Source: Acidimicrobiia bacterium (GTDB lineage: Bacteria > Actinomycetota > Acidimicrobiia > Acidimicrobiales > Ilumatobacteraceae). Taken from it: a stretch of DNA of 5,001 nt. The translations under genes and the position numbers were made by a program. The stretch is from the NCBI GenBank assembly GCA_010025655.1, contig RGSV01000099.1, positions 1-5,001 of the forward strand, given 5' to 3'. Positions within the stretch are counted from its first letter, which is position 1, and each line of letters starts with the position of its first letter. Under the pieces are notes generated by a model. It saw only the letters and a program-made list of their open reading frames with translations, ran no database searches and was not told the origin of the DNA. Of this stretch, positions 1-5,001 are shown piece after piece.

Positions 1-411
1 CGCAACTTCCGAGAGGAAGCTGCCAAGTTTCGTGCGGTGTGGCGCCACCTGAGTTTGCGCCGAAAAGAACTCGTCGGCACCTGCAGTGACCGTCACGCGT
101 TCAGCAGTGATCAGCTCGTCTGCCTTGGCAAGCACGGCGCTTCGCTCAGCCGAACGCTCCCACTGGCGAAGATGAACTGCATCAACAAAACGAAAGACGA
201 TGTGGTACTCGTCAGACTCTGAACCGGGGTGCAGCATCGTCGCACCGAGGCAGCCAGGAAATGACTTCACTGCTGCCAGCATTTCGTCTGACCACGCGAC
301 AAAGGGTGCCGACAAACCTGGCTTCACCGTGCGGGCGATGGTGACGGTGACGGTTCCCGGTGCGATGCGCGGAAGCTTGGAGGTGTCGAATGACCCCGTG
401 AGTTCGGGCAT
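1..411 (-). CDS. Antibiotic biosynthesis monooxygenase (ABM) domain protein, 3' part cut off by window edge
   Basis: An open minus-strand frame runs from an ATG at 411 to base 1 without a stop, giving 137 residues of a longer protein. Residues about 20-117 look like an ABM-type ferredoxin-like fold. A first beta strand (VTVTIARTVKPG, 20-32) is followed by a helix with FVAWSDEMLAAV, then FPGCLGATML (51-60), a strand HIVFRFVDAVHL (70-81), and the helix QWERSAERSAVLAKADEL with the usual aromatic-plus-charged pattern. Longer family members (COG3224-like) often carry C-terminal membrane helices; that part would lie outside the window, so membrane attachment is unknown. Despite the family name, many such proteins have no demonstrated monooxygenase activity. 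The gene is transcribed divergently from the sugar operon and probably has an unrelated role. No clear Shine-Dalgarno site precedes the ATG. It was chosen because the fold begins about 20 residues in and no ATG, GTG or TTG codon was seen in frame in the nearby upstream codons. Confidence 0.8.
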   Translation of the reverse strand, partial: MPELTGSFDTSKLPRIAPGTVTVTIARTVKPGLSAPFVAWSDEMLAAVKSFPGCLGATMLHPGSESDEYHIVFRFVDAVHLRQWERSAERSAVLAKADELITAERVTVTAGADEFFSAQTQVAPHRTKLGSFLSEVA

Positions 412-474
412 GGCGTAGAGAGTAGTTGTGTTCCACGCAACAACTTGACACGGCACGATGACTATGCCGAGCCG

Positions 475-480
475 TAGAAT
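475..480 (+). promoter_or_regulatory. Candidate -10 element for the sugar operon
   Basis: TAGAAT matches the sigma-70/SigA consensus TATAAT at five of six positions and lies 67 bases before the kdnB-like start codon, which would put the transcript start near 487. No good -35 hexamer sits 16-18 bases upstream. A perfect TTGACA exists at 445-450, but its spacer to this hexamer is 24 bases, too long for a normal pair. Actinobacterial promoters often depend mainly on the -10, so the site is plausible but unproven. Confidence 0.3.
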
Positions 481-505
481 GTGCGTATTCCTTCTGATAT
501 GCGCA
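480..505. repeat. Imperfect inverted repeat upstream of the operon
   Basis: TGTGCGTAT (480-488) and ATATGCGCA (497-505) can pair over nine positions, two of them as G-U in RNA, around the 8-base loop TCCTTCTG. As DNA it is a dyad with two mismatched positions. It starts at the last base of the candidate -10 and covers the predicted transcript start, a suitable place for an operator or a 5' leader hairpin. Chance occurrence cannot be excluded at this length. Confidence 0.3.
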
Positions 506-547
506 GCCGTTCTCCGCGCTCGTACAGGGTGAAGTGACCGCCGACCG

Positions 548-1663
548 ATGAACACCTCGATTCTCGACACCGGCGTCAAAGTGGTGAAAAATGTCGGTGG
601 TTTCACGGTTGGGCGTGGATCATTGATGCAATTGCCCACGTTTGTCGATGCGCGCCGTGCGGTCAGCGGCAAGAACGCACGGGTTGTGTATCTGATCGAT
701 GAATTCTTTCGCAGCCAGCCCGAGACGATGCGAAGGCTGGGTAACCAAGCTGATGACATCGTGCGCTTTGTTGAGGTGACTGACGAGCCGACGACAACTG
801 GTATTGATGCGATTACTAATGAGATTCGCTCACAGTTGACCGGGCTGCCTGCAACCATCGTTGGCTTCGGTGGTGGCACGACGATGGACACTGCCAAGGC
901 AGTTGCAAACCTGTTGACAAACGGTGGCAACGCTGCCGACTATCAAGGCTGGGACCTCGTCAAAGTTCCGGCCGTACACAAGATTGCCGTGCCGACGATT
1001 TCTGGCACTGGTTCCGAAGCCACGCGCACCTGTGTAATGACGAACACCCAGACTGGGTTGAAGTTGGGCATGAATAGCGACTTCACGGTGTTCGACCAGA
1101 TGGTGCTCGACCCCGAGTTGACCGCGACGGTGCCGCGCAATCAGTACTTCTACACCGGTATGGATGCCTACATTCACTGCATCGAAGCCCTCGCTGGGTC
1201 GTATCGAAACGCCGTCGGTGATGCGTATTCGCGCGAGACCGTCAATCTGTGTCGCCAGGTGTTCTTGGCCGACGACATGATGGGCGACGAGTCACGTGAG
1301 CGGCTCATGGTCGCGTCATATCTCGGCGGCTGTGCGATTGCGACGAGTTACGTCGGGGTCGTGCACCCGTTTTCGGCGGGTTTGAGCGTGGTGCTCGGTT
1401 TGCACCACTGCGTCGCCAACTGCATCGCGCTCAACGCGCTCGGTGAGTTCTATCCCACCGAGCACCGCGAGTTTCGCCACATGTTGGATGCCCAAGGTGT
1501 GAAACTGCCAACTGGGGTTTGTGCGGGGTTGAGTGACGAACAGTTTGCTGCGTTGGTTGCTGCCACGGTGGTGCATGTCAAGCCGTTGACCAATGCACTT
1601 GGCGCCAACTTTCGTTCGGTGCTCACCGACGAGCGGGTTACTGAAATCTTTCGGAGCATGTAG
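548..1663 (+). CDS. kdnB: KdnB-like iron-type alcohol dehydrogenase/oxidase acting on a sugar acid
   Basis: A 371-residue cytosolic protein of the iron-containing alcohol dehydrogenase superfamily. The nucleotide-binding motif GGGTTMDTAKA is at 108-118 and PTISGTGSEATRTC at 149-162. The metal ligands are most likely D206 and H210 (MDAYIH), H273 (VVHPF) and H286 or H287 (GLHHCVAN). The stretches DYQGWDL, KLGMNSDFTVFDQ and YFYTGMDAYIHCIE resemble Shewanella KdnB, which oxidises the C8 hydroxyl of Kdo to an aldehyde before amination, better than the ethanol or glycerol dehydrogenases of the superfamily. The KdnA-like gene follows after 2 bases, as expected for the KdnB-KdnA pair. The real substrate may not be Kdo: the operon has a NeuB-type rather than a KdsA-type synthase. 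The ATG at 548 has only a distant purine-rich stretch (AGGGTG at 526-531) before it, so the start is supported mainly by the protein's N-terminal pattern. Length is normal and no catalytic residue appears missing. Confidence 0.85.
   Translation: MNTSILDTGVKVVKNVGGFTVGRGSLMQLPTFVDARRAVSGKNARVVYLIDEFFRSQPETMRRLGNQADDIVRFVEVTDEPTTTGIDAITNEIRSQLTGLPATIVGFGGGTTMDTAKAVANLLTNGGNAADYQGWDLVKVPAVHKIAVPTISGTGSEATRTCVMTNTQTGLKLGMNSDFTVFDQMVLDPELTATVPRNQYFYTGMDAYIHCIEALAGSYRNAVGDAYSRETVNLCRQVFLADDMMGDESRERLMVASYLGGCAIATSYVGVVHPFSAGLSVVLGLHHCVANCIALNALGEFYPTEHREFRHMLDAQGVKLPTGVCAGLSDEQFAALVAATVVHVKPLTNALGANFRSVLTDERVTEIFRSM
1653..1656 (+). promoter_or_regulatory. Ribosome binding site of the KdnA-like gene
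   Basis: GGAG lies inside the last codons of the kdnB-like gene, nine bases before the ATG at 1666. It is the clearest Shine-Dalgarno site in the operon and supports that start, which also gives the N-terminus MPGFE that I recall for KdnA proteins. Confidence 0.55.
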
Positions 1664-1665
1664 CC

Positions 1666-2835
1666 ATGCCCGGCTTTGAAGTCATCGGTGCCGAAGAACA
1701 GGCAGAGATTGACGACGTTTTTCGCCGCGGAGGAGTGCTCTTTCGCCATGGTTTTGACGGCATCCGCAATGGTTGCTACAAAGTGCGCGACTTTGAGTCG
1801 GCCTTTGCTGAATACATGGGTGTGCCTCATGCGCTGGCGGTTACCTCAGGTACTGCCGCACTGCGCGTCGCACTCGCAGCACTCGACCTGCAGCCCGGCG
1901 ATGAAGTCATCACCCAGGCCTTTACCTTCGTGGCGACGGCCGAAGCAATCATCGAGTCACGTCTTGTGCCGGTGTGCTGCGAGGTTGATGACACCCTCAA
2001 CATGGACCCAGCCGATCTTGAGCGACGAATCACCTCGCGCACTCGTGCCGTCATTGCAGTGCACATGCTCGGAACCCCCGCACGGCTGCGTGAAATCAAA
2101 GCGATTTGCGAGCGGCACCGTCTCATATTGATTGAAGATGCTGCGTGGGGTTGCGGTGGCTCGCTGGACAATATTCGCCTCGGCACCTGGGGTCGAATGG
2201 GAACGTTCAGTTTTGACTTCGCCAAGACAATGACAACAGGTGAGGGTGGCATGGTGGTGTTTCACGAGCGTGCCGACTACGAACGAGCTGCTGCTTGGCA
2301 CGACCACGGTCACGAAAACAATCCAACGGTACCGCGCTGGGAAGATACGCGGTCGGGTAGCGGCTTCAATTACCGCATGACCGAGCTACAGGGTGCGGTA
2401 GGTCTCGCGCAACTACGCAAACTTGATGATGTCGTGCGTCGCCAACGAACGAATCGTGACGCAATTTGGCGGGCCATCGCTGATCTGCCTGGTGTGACGC
2501 CGCGCGCCGTGCCAACCGGTTCGCAAGAGACGGCAGATGCTCTGGTGTTCGAGGTGCCAGACGCTGAGATCGCGCGTGAGGTGCGCAGTCGATTGCTGGC
2601 CGCCGGCTCGGCGACCAAGATCTTGCCAGAGGCAGTCACTTGGCACTTCGCTGGCACGTGGTCGCACATGCCCGAATTGGTGGCGACTCATGGCGACCTC
2701 GCTGTCGCGTTTCCGGCCACTTCAGCGCGACTGTCGCGTTGTGTGTCGCTGCCTGTCATCGTCAAGATGGCAGAAAACTTGCCTGCCACGATTCGTGCGG
2801 CCATCACGCCAGTGCTTGGCGGAAAGTCGTCGTAG
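1666..2835 (+). CDS. kdnA: KdnA-like PLP-dependent sugar aminotransferase (DegT/DnrJ/EryC1/StrS family)
   Basis: A 389-residue fold-type I aminotransferase of typical length. Visible elements are the PLP phosphate-binding loop SGTAALR (61-67), [18 protein letters not shown] (78-95), the cofactor-ring aspartate D158 in [11 protein letters not shown], the Schiff-base lysine K187 in [16 protein letters not shown], and the family signature [20 protein letters not shown] (235-254). The N-terminus [11 protein letters not shown], the [10 protein letters not shown] stretch (26-35) and DHGHEN (213-218) recall Shewanella KdnA, which transfers an amino group, from glutamate, to the 8-oxo form of Kdo. 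Here it probably aminates the aldehyde made by the adjacent KdnB-like enzyme. B. subtilis SpsC is a more distant relative in a similar gene context. The position after EDAA, usually Gln, His or Glu in this family, is Trp161, perhaps a subclade feature. Sugar specificity cannot be read from the sequence; family assignment is secure, the KdnA orthology less so. Confidence 0.85.
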   Translation: MPGFEVIGAEEQAEIDDVFRRGGVLFRHGFDGIRNGCYKVRDFESAFAEYMGVPHALAVTSGTAALRVALAALDLQPGDEVITQAFTFVATAEAIIESRLVPVCCEVDDTLNMDPADLERRITSRTRAVIAVHMLGTPARLREIKAICERHRLILIEDAAWGCGGSLDNIRLGTWGRMGTFSFDFAKTMTTGEGGMVVFHERADYERAAAWHDHGHENNPTVPRWEDTRSGSGFNYRMTELQGAVGLAQLRKLDDVVRRQRTNRDAIWRAIADLPGVTPRAVPTGSQETADALVFEVPDAEIAREVRSRLLAAGSATKILPEAVTWHFAGTWSHMPELVATHGDLAVAFPATSARLSRCVSLPVIVKMAENLPATIRAAITPVLGGKSS

Positions 2836-2845
2836 CGTAAAGGTG

Positions 2846-3511
2846 ATGTCGGGAAGCACCCTGATCTCTGTCATCGTTGCTGCACACAACGAGGAGCGCT
2901 ACATCGGTCGATGCCTCCGCTCATTATTAGCGCAAACGTTTCCACGAACAAAGTTCGACATCATCGTTGTGGATGACGGCAGCACCGACCGCACTGCTGC
3001 CGTGCTGCAGACGTTCGGCAATGATGTCAGGGTATTGCGCAACGACGAGAACATCGGTCTGCCCGCAAGCTTGAATCGGGCCATCTCATCGACGCACTCA
3101 AAATTTGTCGTGCGAGTAGACGCCGACGACTACGTAAATGCGTCATTCCTCGAGATTCTGTATCTCTTTCTTGCGGAGAACGCCCAGATGGATGCTGTTG
3201 CCTGTGATTATCTGCTCGTTGATGATCGAGAGGAAGTCCTCGCTCGCTGTGATGCGATGAAAGAGCCGATTGCCTGCGGAATCATGTTTCGCACTGAGCA
3301 GTTGATTGATATCGGGCTCTATGACGAGTCGTTCTTGCGACACGAAGATCGTGACTTGCGGCTGCGTTTTCTTGATCGTTACGCGATTCACCATGTGGCG
3401 CTGCCGCTGTATCGCTATCGGCGTCACGACGAGAACATTACGAACGACATCGCCGAGATGTATCGCCACGAGCAGCGCCTCCGAGAGAAGCACGGCGAAA
3501 GCACCACGTGA
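2846..3511 (+). CDS. Small family-2 glycosyltransferase (GT-A fold)
   Basis: A 221-residue inverting-type GT2 enzyme. The Rossmann-like start [23 protein letters not shown] (6-28), nucleotide-binding [10 protein letters not shown] (39-48), [13 protein letters not shown] (68-80), the metal-binding DxD region RVDADD (90-95) and the probable catalytic-base region [11 protein letters not shown] (165-175) are all present. There is no signal peptide or membrane helix, and the protein is close to a bare catalytic domain, so it is probably cytosolic or peripherally attached to the membrane. The ATG at 2846 places the first beta strand six residues in. A GTG at 2843 is also possible, and a longer open frame extends upstream, but that part lies inside the aminotransferase gene and looks non-coding. 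AAAGG ends two bases before the ATG, too close for a standard site. Ten bases separate it from the preceding gene and its stop overlaps the next start, so it belongs to the operon. Donor and acceptor are unknown; B. subtilis SpsA is a GT2 analogue in a comparable cluster. Confidence 0.85.
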   Translation: MSGSTLISVIVAAHNEERYIGRCLRSLLAQTFPRTKFDIIVVDDGSTDRTAAVLQTFGNDVRVLRNDENIGLPASLNRAISSTHSKFVVRVDADDYVNASFLEILYLFLAENAQMDAVACDYLLVDDREEVLARCDAMKEPIACGIMFRTEQLIDIGLYDESFLRHEDRDLRLRFLDRYAIHHVALPLYRYRRHDENITNDIAEMYRHEQRLREKHGESTT

Positions 3512-4575
3512 TGTCGCCTCAAATTCACTTGGGCAGCCGTGTGGTGCGGGCTGGCGATACCCCGTATGTCATCGCTGAAATCGGTGTCAACCATGAAGGT
3601 TCGCTTGAAACCGCTAAGCGGCTCATTGAATTGGCGAAACATGGTGGTGCGGATGCCGCAAAGTTTCAGACGTATAAGGCTGAAACCCTCGCCTCGAAAC
3701 ACTCACCGGCGTATTGGGACACGACCAAAGAGGCGACTCGAAGCCAGTATGAATTGTTCAGAAAGTACGACGCATTTGGGCCTGATGAATACAAAGAGTT
3801 GGCGAAGCACTGTGCATCGGTGGGCATCGACTTCGTGTCGACGCCGTTCGATGACGCTGCTGTTGATCTCTTGGCCCCACTTGTGCCGTTCTTCAAGGTG
3901 GCATCTGCAGACCTAACGAACACCCCCTTGCTTCGTCGTGTGGCTCGTGCTGGCAAACCTCTCGTGCTTTCGGTCGGTGCGTCAACGCTGGAAGAGATTG
4001 ACGGGGCACTTTCGACATTGCGATCGACCGGGGCAACAAACATTGCGCTATTGCACTGCATTCTCAATTATCCGACGGCTGATGAGAATGCCAATCTGCG
4101 AATGATTTCGAGCCTTGCTCACCGATACCCAGAGTGTGTTCTCGGATATTCCGACCACACGGTGCCTCAGAGCGGGTTACCCTCGCTGGTTGCCGCGTGG
4201 CTTCTGGGTGCGGTCATTCTCGAAAAGCACTTCACTCATGACACGTCGTTGCCTGGGAATGATCATTATCACGCGATGACCGCAGAGCACTTACAGCAGT
4301 TCCACCGCGAGATACAACGGATCGAACCGCTGCTCGGCTCGCATCACAAAGCTCCGTTGCCGAGTGAAGACATTGCACGTCTCAATGCTCGTCGCAGCAT
4401 TGTGGTGGCGCGAGATCTTCCGGCCGGACATTGCATTTCAGAAGCCGATATCACCTACAAACGTCCTGGCAGTGGCGTGAGCCCTCTGTATTGGGATGAG
4501 GTCATCGGTCGCCGCACTGCGCGCGCGTTGGCAGCTGATGATGTGCTGCAGTGGTCTGATCTCGCTGACGCATGA
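3511..4575 (+). CDS. neuB: NeuB/SpsE-type 3-deoxy-ulosonic acid synthase (sialic acid synthase family) with C-terminal SAF domain
   Basis: A 354-residue enzyme of normal NeuB length. The N-terminal TIM barrel (about 1-280) has the family landmarks YVIAEIGVNHEGSLETAK (19-36), GGADAAKFQTYKAETL (45-60), GIDFVSTPFD (105-114), FFKVASADLTNTPLL (127-141), LLHCILNYPTADENANL (180-196), GYSDHTV (212-218) and ILEKHFTHDTSLPGNDHYHAM (236-256). The last 60 or so residues (RSIVVARDLPAGHCISEADI and on to the end) form the antifreeze-like SAF domain that in NeuB covers the partner subunit's active site. The family condenses phosphoenolpyruvate with a sugar aldehyde, usually an N-acetylhexosamine, and needs a divalent metal. 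The segment after LPG differs from the GPD pattern I associate with sialate synthases, so the acceptor sugar is open. The ATG at 3511 shares its A with the upstream TGA, which suggests translational coupling. GTG at 3508 would add one residue. GGCGAAAG at 3494-3501 is a weak ribosome site. Confidence 0.9.
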   Translation: MSPQIHLGSRVVRAGDTPYVIAEIGVNHEGSLETAKRLIELAKHGGADAAKFQTYKAETLASKHSPAYWDTTKEATRSQYELFRKYDAFGPDEYKELAKHCASVGIDFVSTPFDDAAVDLLAPLVPFFKVASADLTNTPLLRRVARAGKPLVLSVGASTLEEIDGALSTLRSTGATNIALLHCILNYPTADENANLRMISSLAHRYPECVLGYSDHTVPQSGLPSLVAAWLLGAVILEKHFTHDTSLPGNDHYHAMTAEHLQQFHREIQRIEPLLGSHHKAPLPSEDIARLNARRSIVVARDLPAGHCISEADITYKRPGSGVSPLYWDEVIGRRTARALAADDVLQWSDLADA

Positions 4576-5001
4576 GTAGTGCAACTGCAGTCGTGCAGGC
4601 ACGACTTGGATCAACGCGATTTCCAGGGAAGATGCTCGCCACACTCGGGGAGCACACGCTGCTTGAGTGGGTGGTAACGCGAGTGAAGGGTGCAAGATCT
4701 CTGCGGCGGGTTGTTGTTGCAACGACGAGCGATGCAGTTGATGATCGACTTGTAGCTGCCTGTCAGCAACTTGGGGTTGAGTCATTTCGAGGCTCGGCTG
4801 ACGATGTACTCGCACGATTTGCTGGTGCTCTTTCAGGTGATTCAGCTGACGTTATCGTGCGAGTCTGCGCCGACAATCCCTTTGTTGACCCCGAGTGCAT
4901 CGACACCGTGGTAGCCGAGCTTGTGGCGTCAGGCAGCGAGTACGCGTTCAACCATCGTCCACATGGTGATGGGAACTATGCCGATGGCTTCGGCGCTGAA
5001 G
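4572..5001 (+). CDS. spsF: SpsF-type cytidylyltransferase, 3' end cut off by window edge
   Basis: The frame opens with ATG inside the ATGA overlap with the preceding stop codon and stays open to the right edge, giving 143 residues. The nucleotide-binding N-terminus AVVQARLGSTRFPGKML (6-22) carries the RxxSxRxPGK-type signature of sugar-nucleotide transferases. HTLLEWVVTRV, VVVATTSDAVDD (47-58), FRGSADDVLARF (72-83) and VIVRVCADNPFVDPE (94-108) follow the SpsF/COG1861 pattern. YADGFGAE at 136-143 resembles the conserved YPDGLDxE-type motif in those proteins. This family is related to, but distinct from, NeuA CMP-sialate synthetase. Next to a NeuB-type enzyme it most likely makes a CMP-activated ulosonic acid. 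Some full-length SpsF proteins are fused to further domains; that cannot be judged here because the C-terminal part is missing. No Shine-Dalgarno site is visible, so translation is probably coupled to the upstream gene. Confidence 0.87.
   Translation, partial: MSSATAVVQARLGSTRFPGKMLATLGEHTLLEWVVTRVKGARSLRRVVVATTSDAVDDRLVAACQQLGVESFRGSADDVLARFAGALSGDSADVIVRVCADNPFVDPECIDTVVAELVASGSEYAFNHRPHGDGNYADGFGAE

Larger units (their letters stand above)
412..547. promoter_or_regulatory. Divergent intergenic region between the ABM gene and the sugar operon
   Basis: These 136 bases separate two divergent genes, so promoters for both should lie here. The best plus-strand element is the -10-like hexamer at 475-480. 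An imperfect inverted repeat lies just downstream at 480-505. No convincing minus-strand promoter was found; CATAGT, read on the minus strand about 50 bases before the ABM start, is a weak -10 candidate without a good -35. No riboswitch or small gene was recognised. Confidence 0.55.

Noticed and set aside
37..418. Plus-strand frames of 61 and 72 codons at 37-222 and 200-418
   Set aside because: They lie opposite the ABM-domain frame, whose translation shows a coherent protein fold. Their own translations show no recognisable pattern.
445..450. Perfect TTGACA hexamer as a -35 box
   Set aside because: The sequence 17-18 bases downstream (CGAGCC, GAGCCG) is not -10-like, and the good TAGAAT is 24 bases away, so no normal promoter pair forms.
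212..451. Minus-strand 79-codon frame opening with GTG at 451
   Set aside because: It is in a different frame from the ABM gene on the same strand, and its His/Arg-rich translation looks like an out-of-frame reading.
1450..2252. Minus-strand frames of 126 and 141 codons across the kdnB-kdnA junction and within kdnA
   Set aside because: Both are antisense to genes with intact family motifs and are rich in Ser/Arg/Thr without domain patterns.
548..2835. A true Kdo8N pathway for LPS
   Set aside because: Not excluded, but not favoured: the synthase is NeuB-type, the activating enzyme is SpsF-type, and the sequence character suggests a Gram-positive-type host.
2537..2845. N-terminal extension of the GT2 frame by 103 codons
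   Set aside because: It overlaps the aminotransferase in another frame and translates to a Cys/Arg/Ser-rich string. The GT2 fold begins right after the ATG at 2846.
4438..4815. Gln-rich 125-codon minus-strand frame across the NeuB-SpsF junction
   Set aside because: It is antisense to the SAF domain and the SpsF N-terminus, both well supported. The Gln richness follows from codon bias on the opposite strand.
548..5001. A standard sialic, legionaminic or pseudaminic acid gene cluster
   Set aside because: No NeuC-type epimerase, dehydratase, N-acetyltransferase or NeuA-type enzyme is in the window, and the KdnB-KdnA pair is not part of those pathways. They could still lie outside the window.

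Overview
The window looks like a piece of an actinobacterial-type chromosome. GC is roughly in the mid to high fifties by eye, genes are tightly packed, several starts have weak or absent Shine-Dalgarno sites, and the left-edge gene resembles antibiotic-biosynthesis-monooxygenase proteins common in Actinobacteria. The taxon is an inference; no rRNA or other marker gene is present. There are no tRNAs, mobile elements, CRISPR arrays or obvious terminators.

Layout. Positions 1-411 (minus strand, running off the left edge) hold the N-terminal 137 codons of an ABM-domain protein. Positions 412-547 are a 136-bp divergent intergenic region with one plausible -10 element and a short imperfect inverted repeat. 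From 548 to the right edge, five plus-strand genes form one compact operon: a KdnB-like iron-type alcohol dehydrogenase/oxidase (548-1663), a KdnA-like DegT/DnrJ/EryC1/StrS aminotransferase (1666-2835), a small family-2 glycosyltransferase (2846-3511), a NeuB/SpsE-type sialic-acid-synthase-family enzyme with a C-terminal SAF domain (3511-4575), and a SpsF-type cytidylyltransferase (4572 to beyond 5001). Gaps are 2 and 10 bp, and the last two junctions overlap by 1 and 4 bp, so co-transcription and translational coupling are likely.

How they may work together. The NeuB-like enzyme should condense phosphoenolpyruvate with a sugar aldehyde to give a 3-deoxy-2-ulosonic acid. The SpsF-like enzyme would activate it as a CMP (nucleotide) sugar, and the GT2 enzyme would transfer this or another sugar of the same glycan. 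KdnB and KdnA homologues, known from Shewanella oneidensis for turning the C8 hydroxyl of Kdo into an amine, suggest that a primary alcohol of the ulosonic acid or its precursor is oxidised and then transaminated. The combination resembles the Bacillus subtilis sps spore-coat polysaccharide genes (GT2, DegT, NeuB-like, SpsF-like) with a KdnB-type oxidase added. The most interesting proposal is therefore a pathway for a terminally aminated ulosonic acid in a surface glycan of an organism that may lack Kdo-containing LPS. The product is not determined by the sequence.
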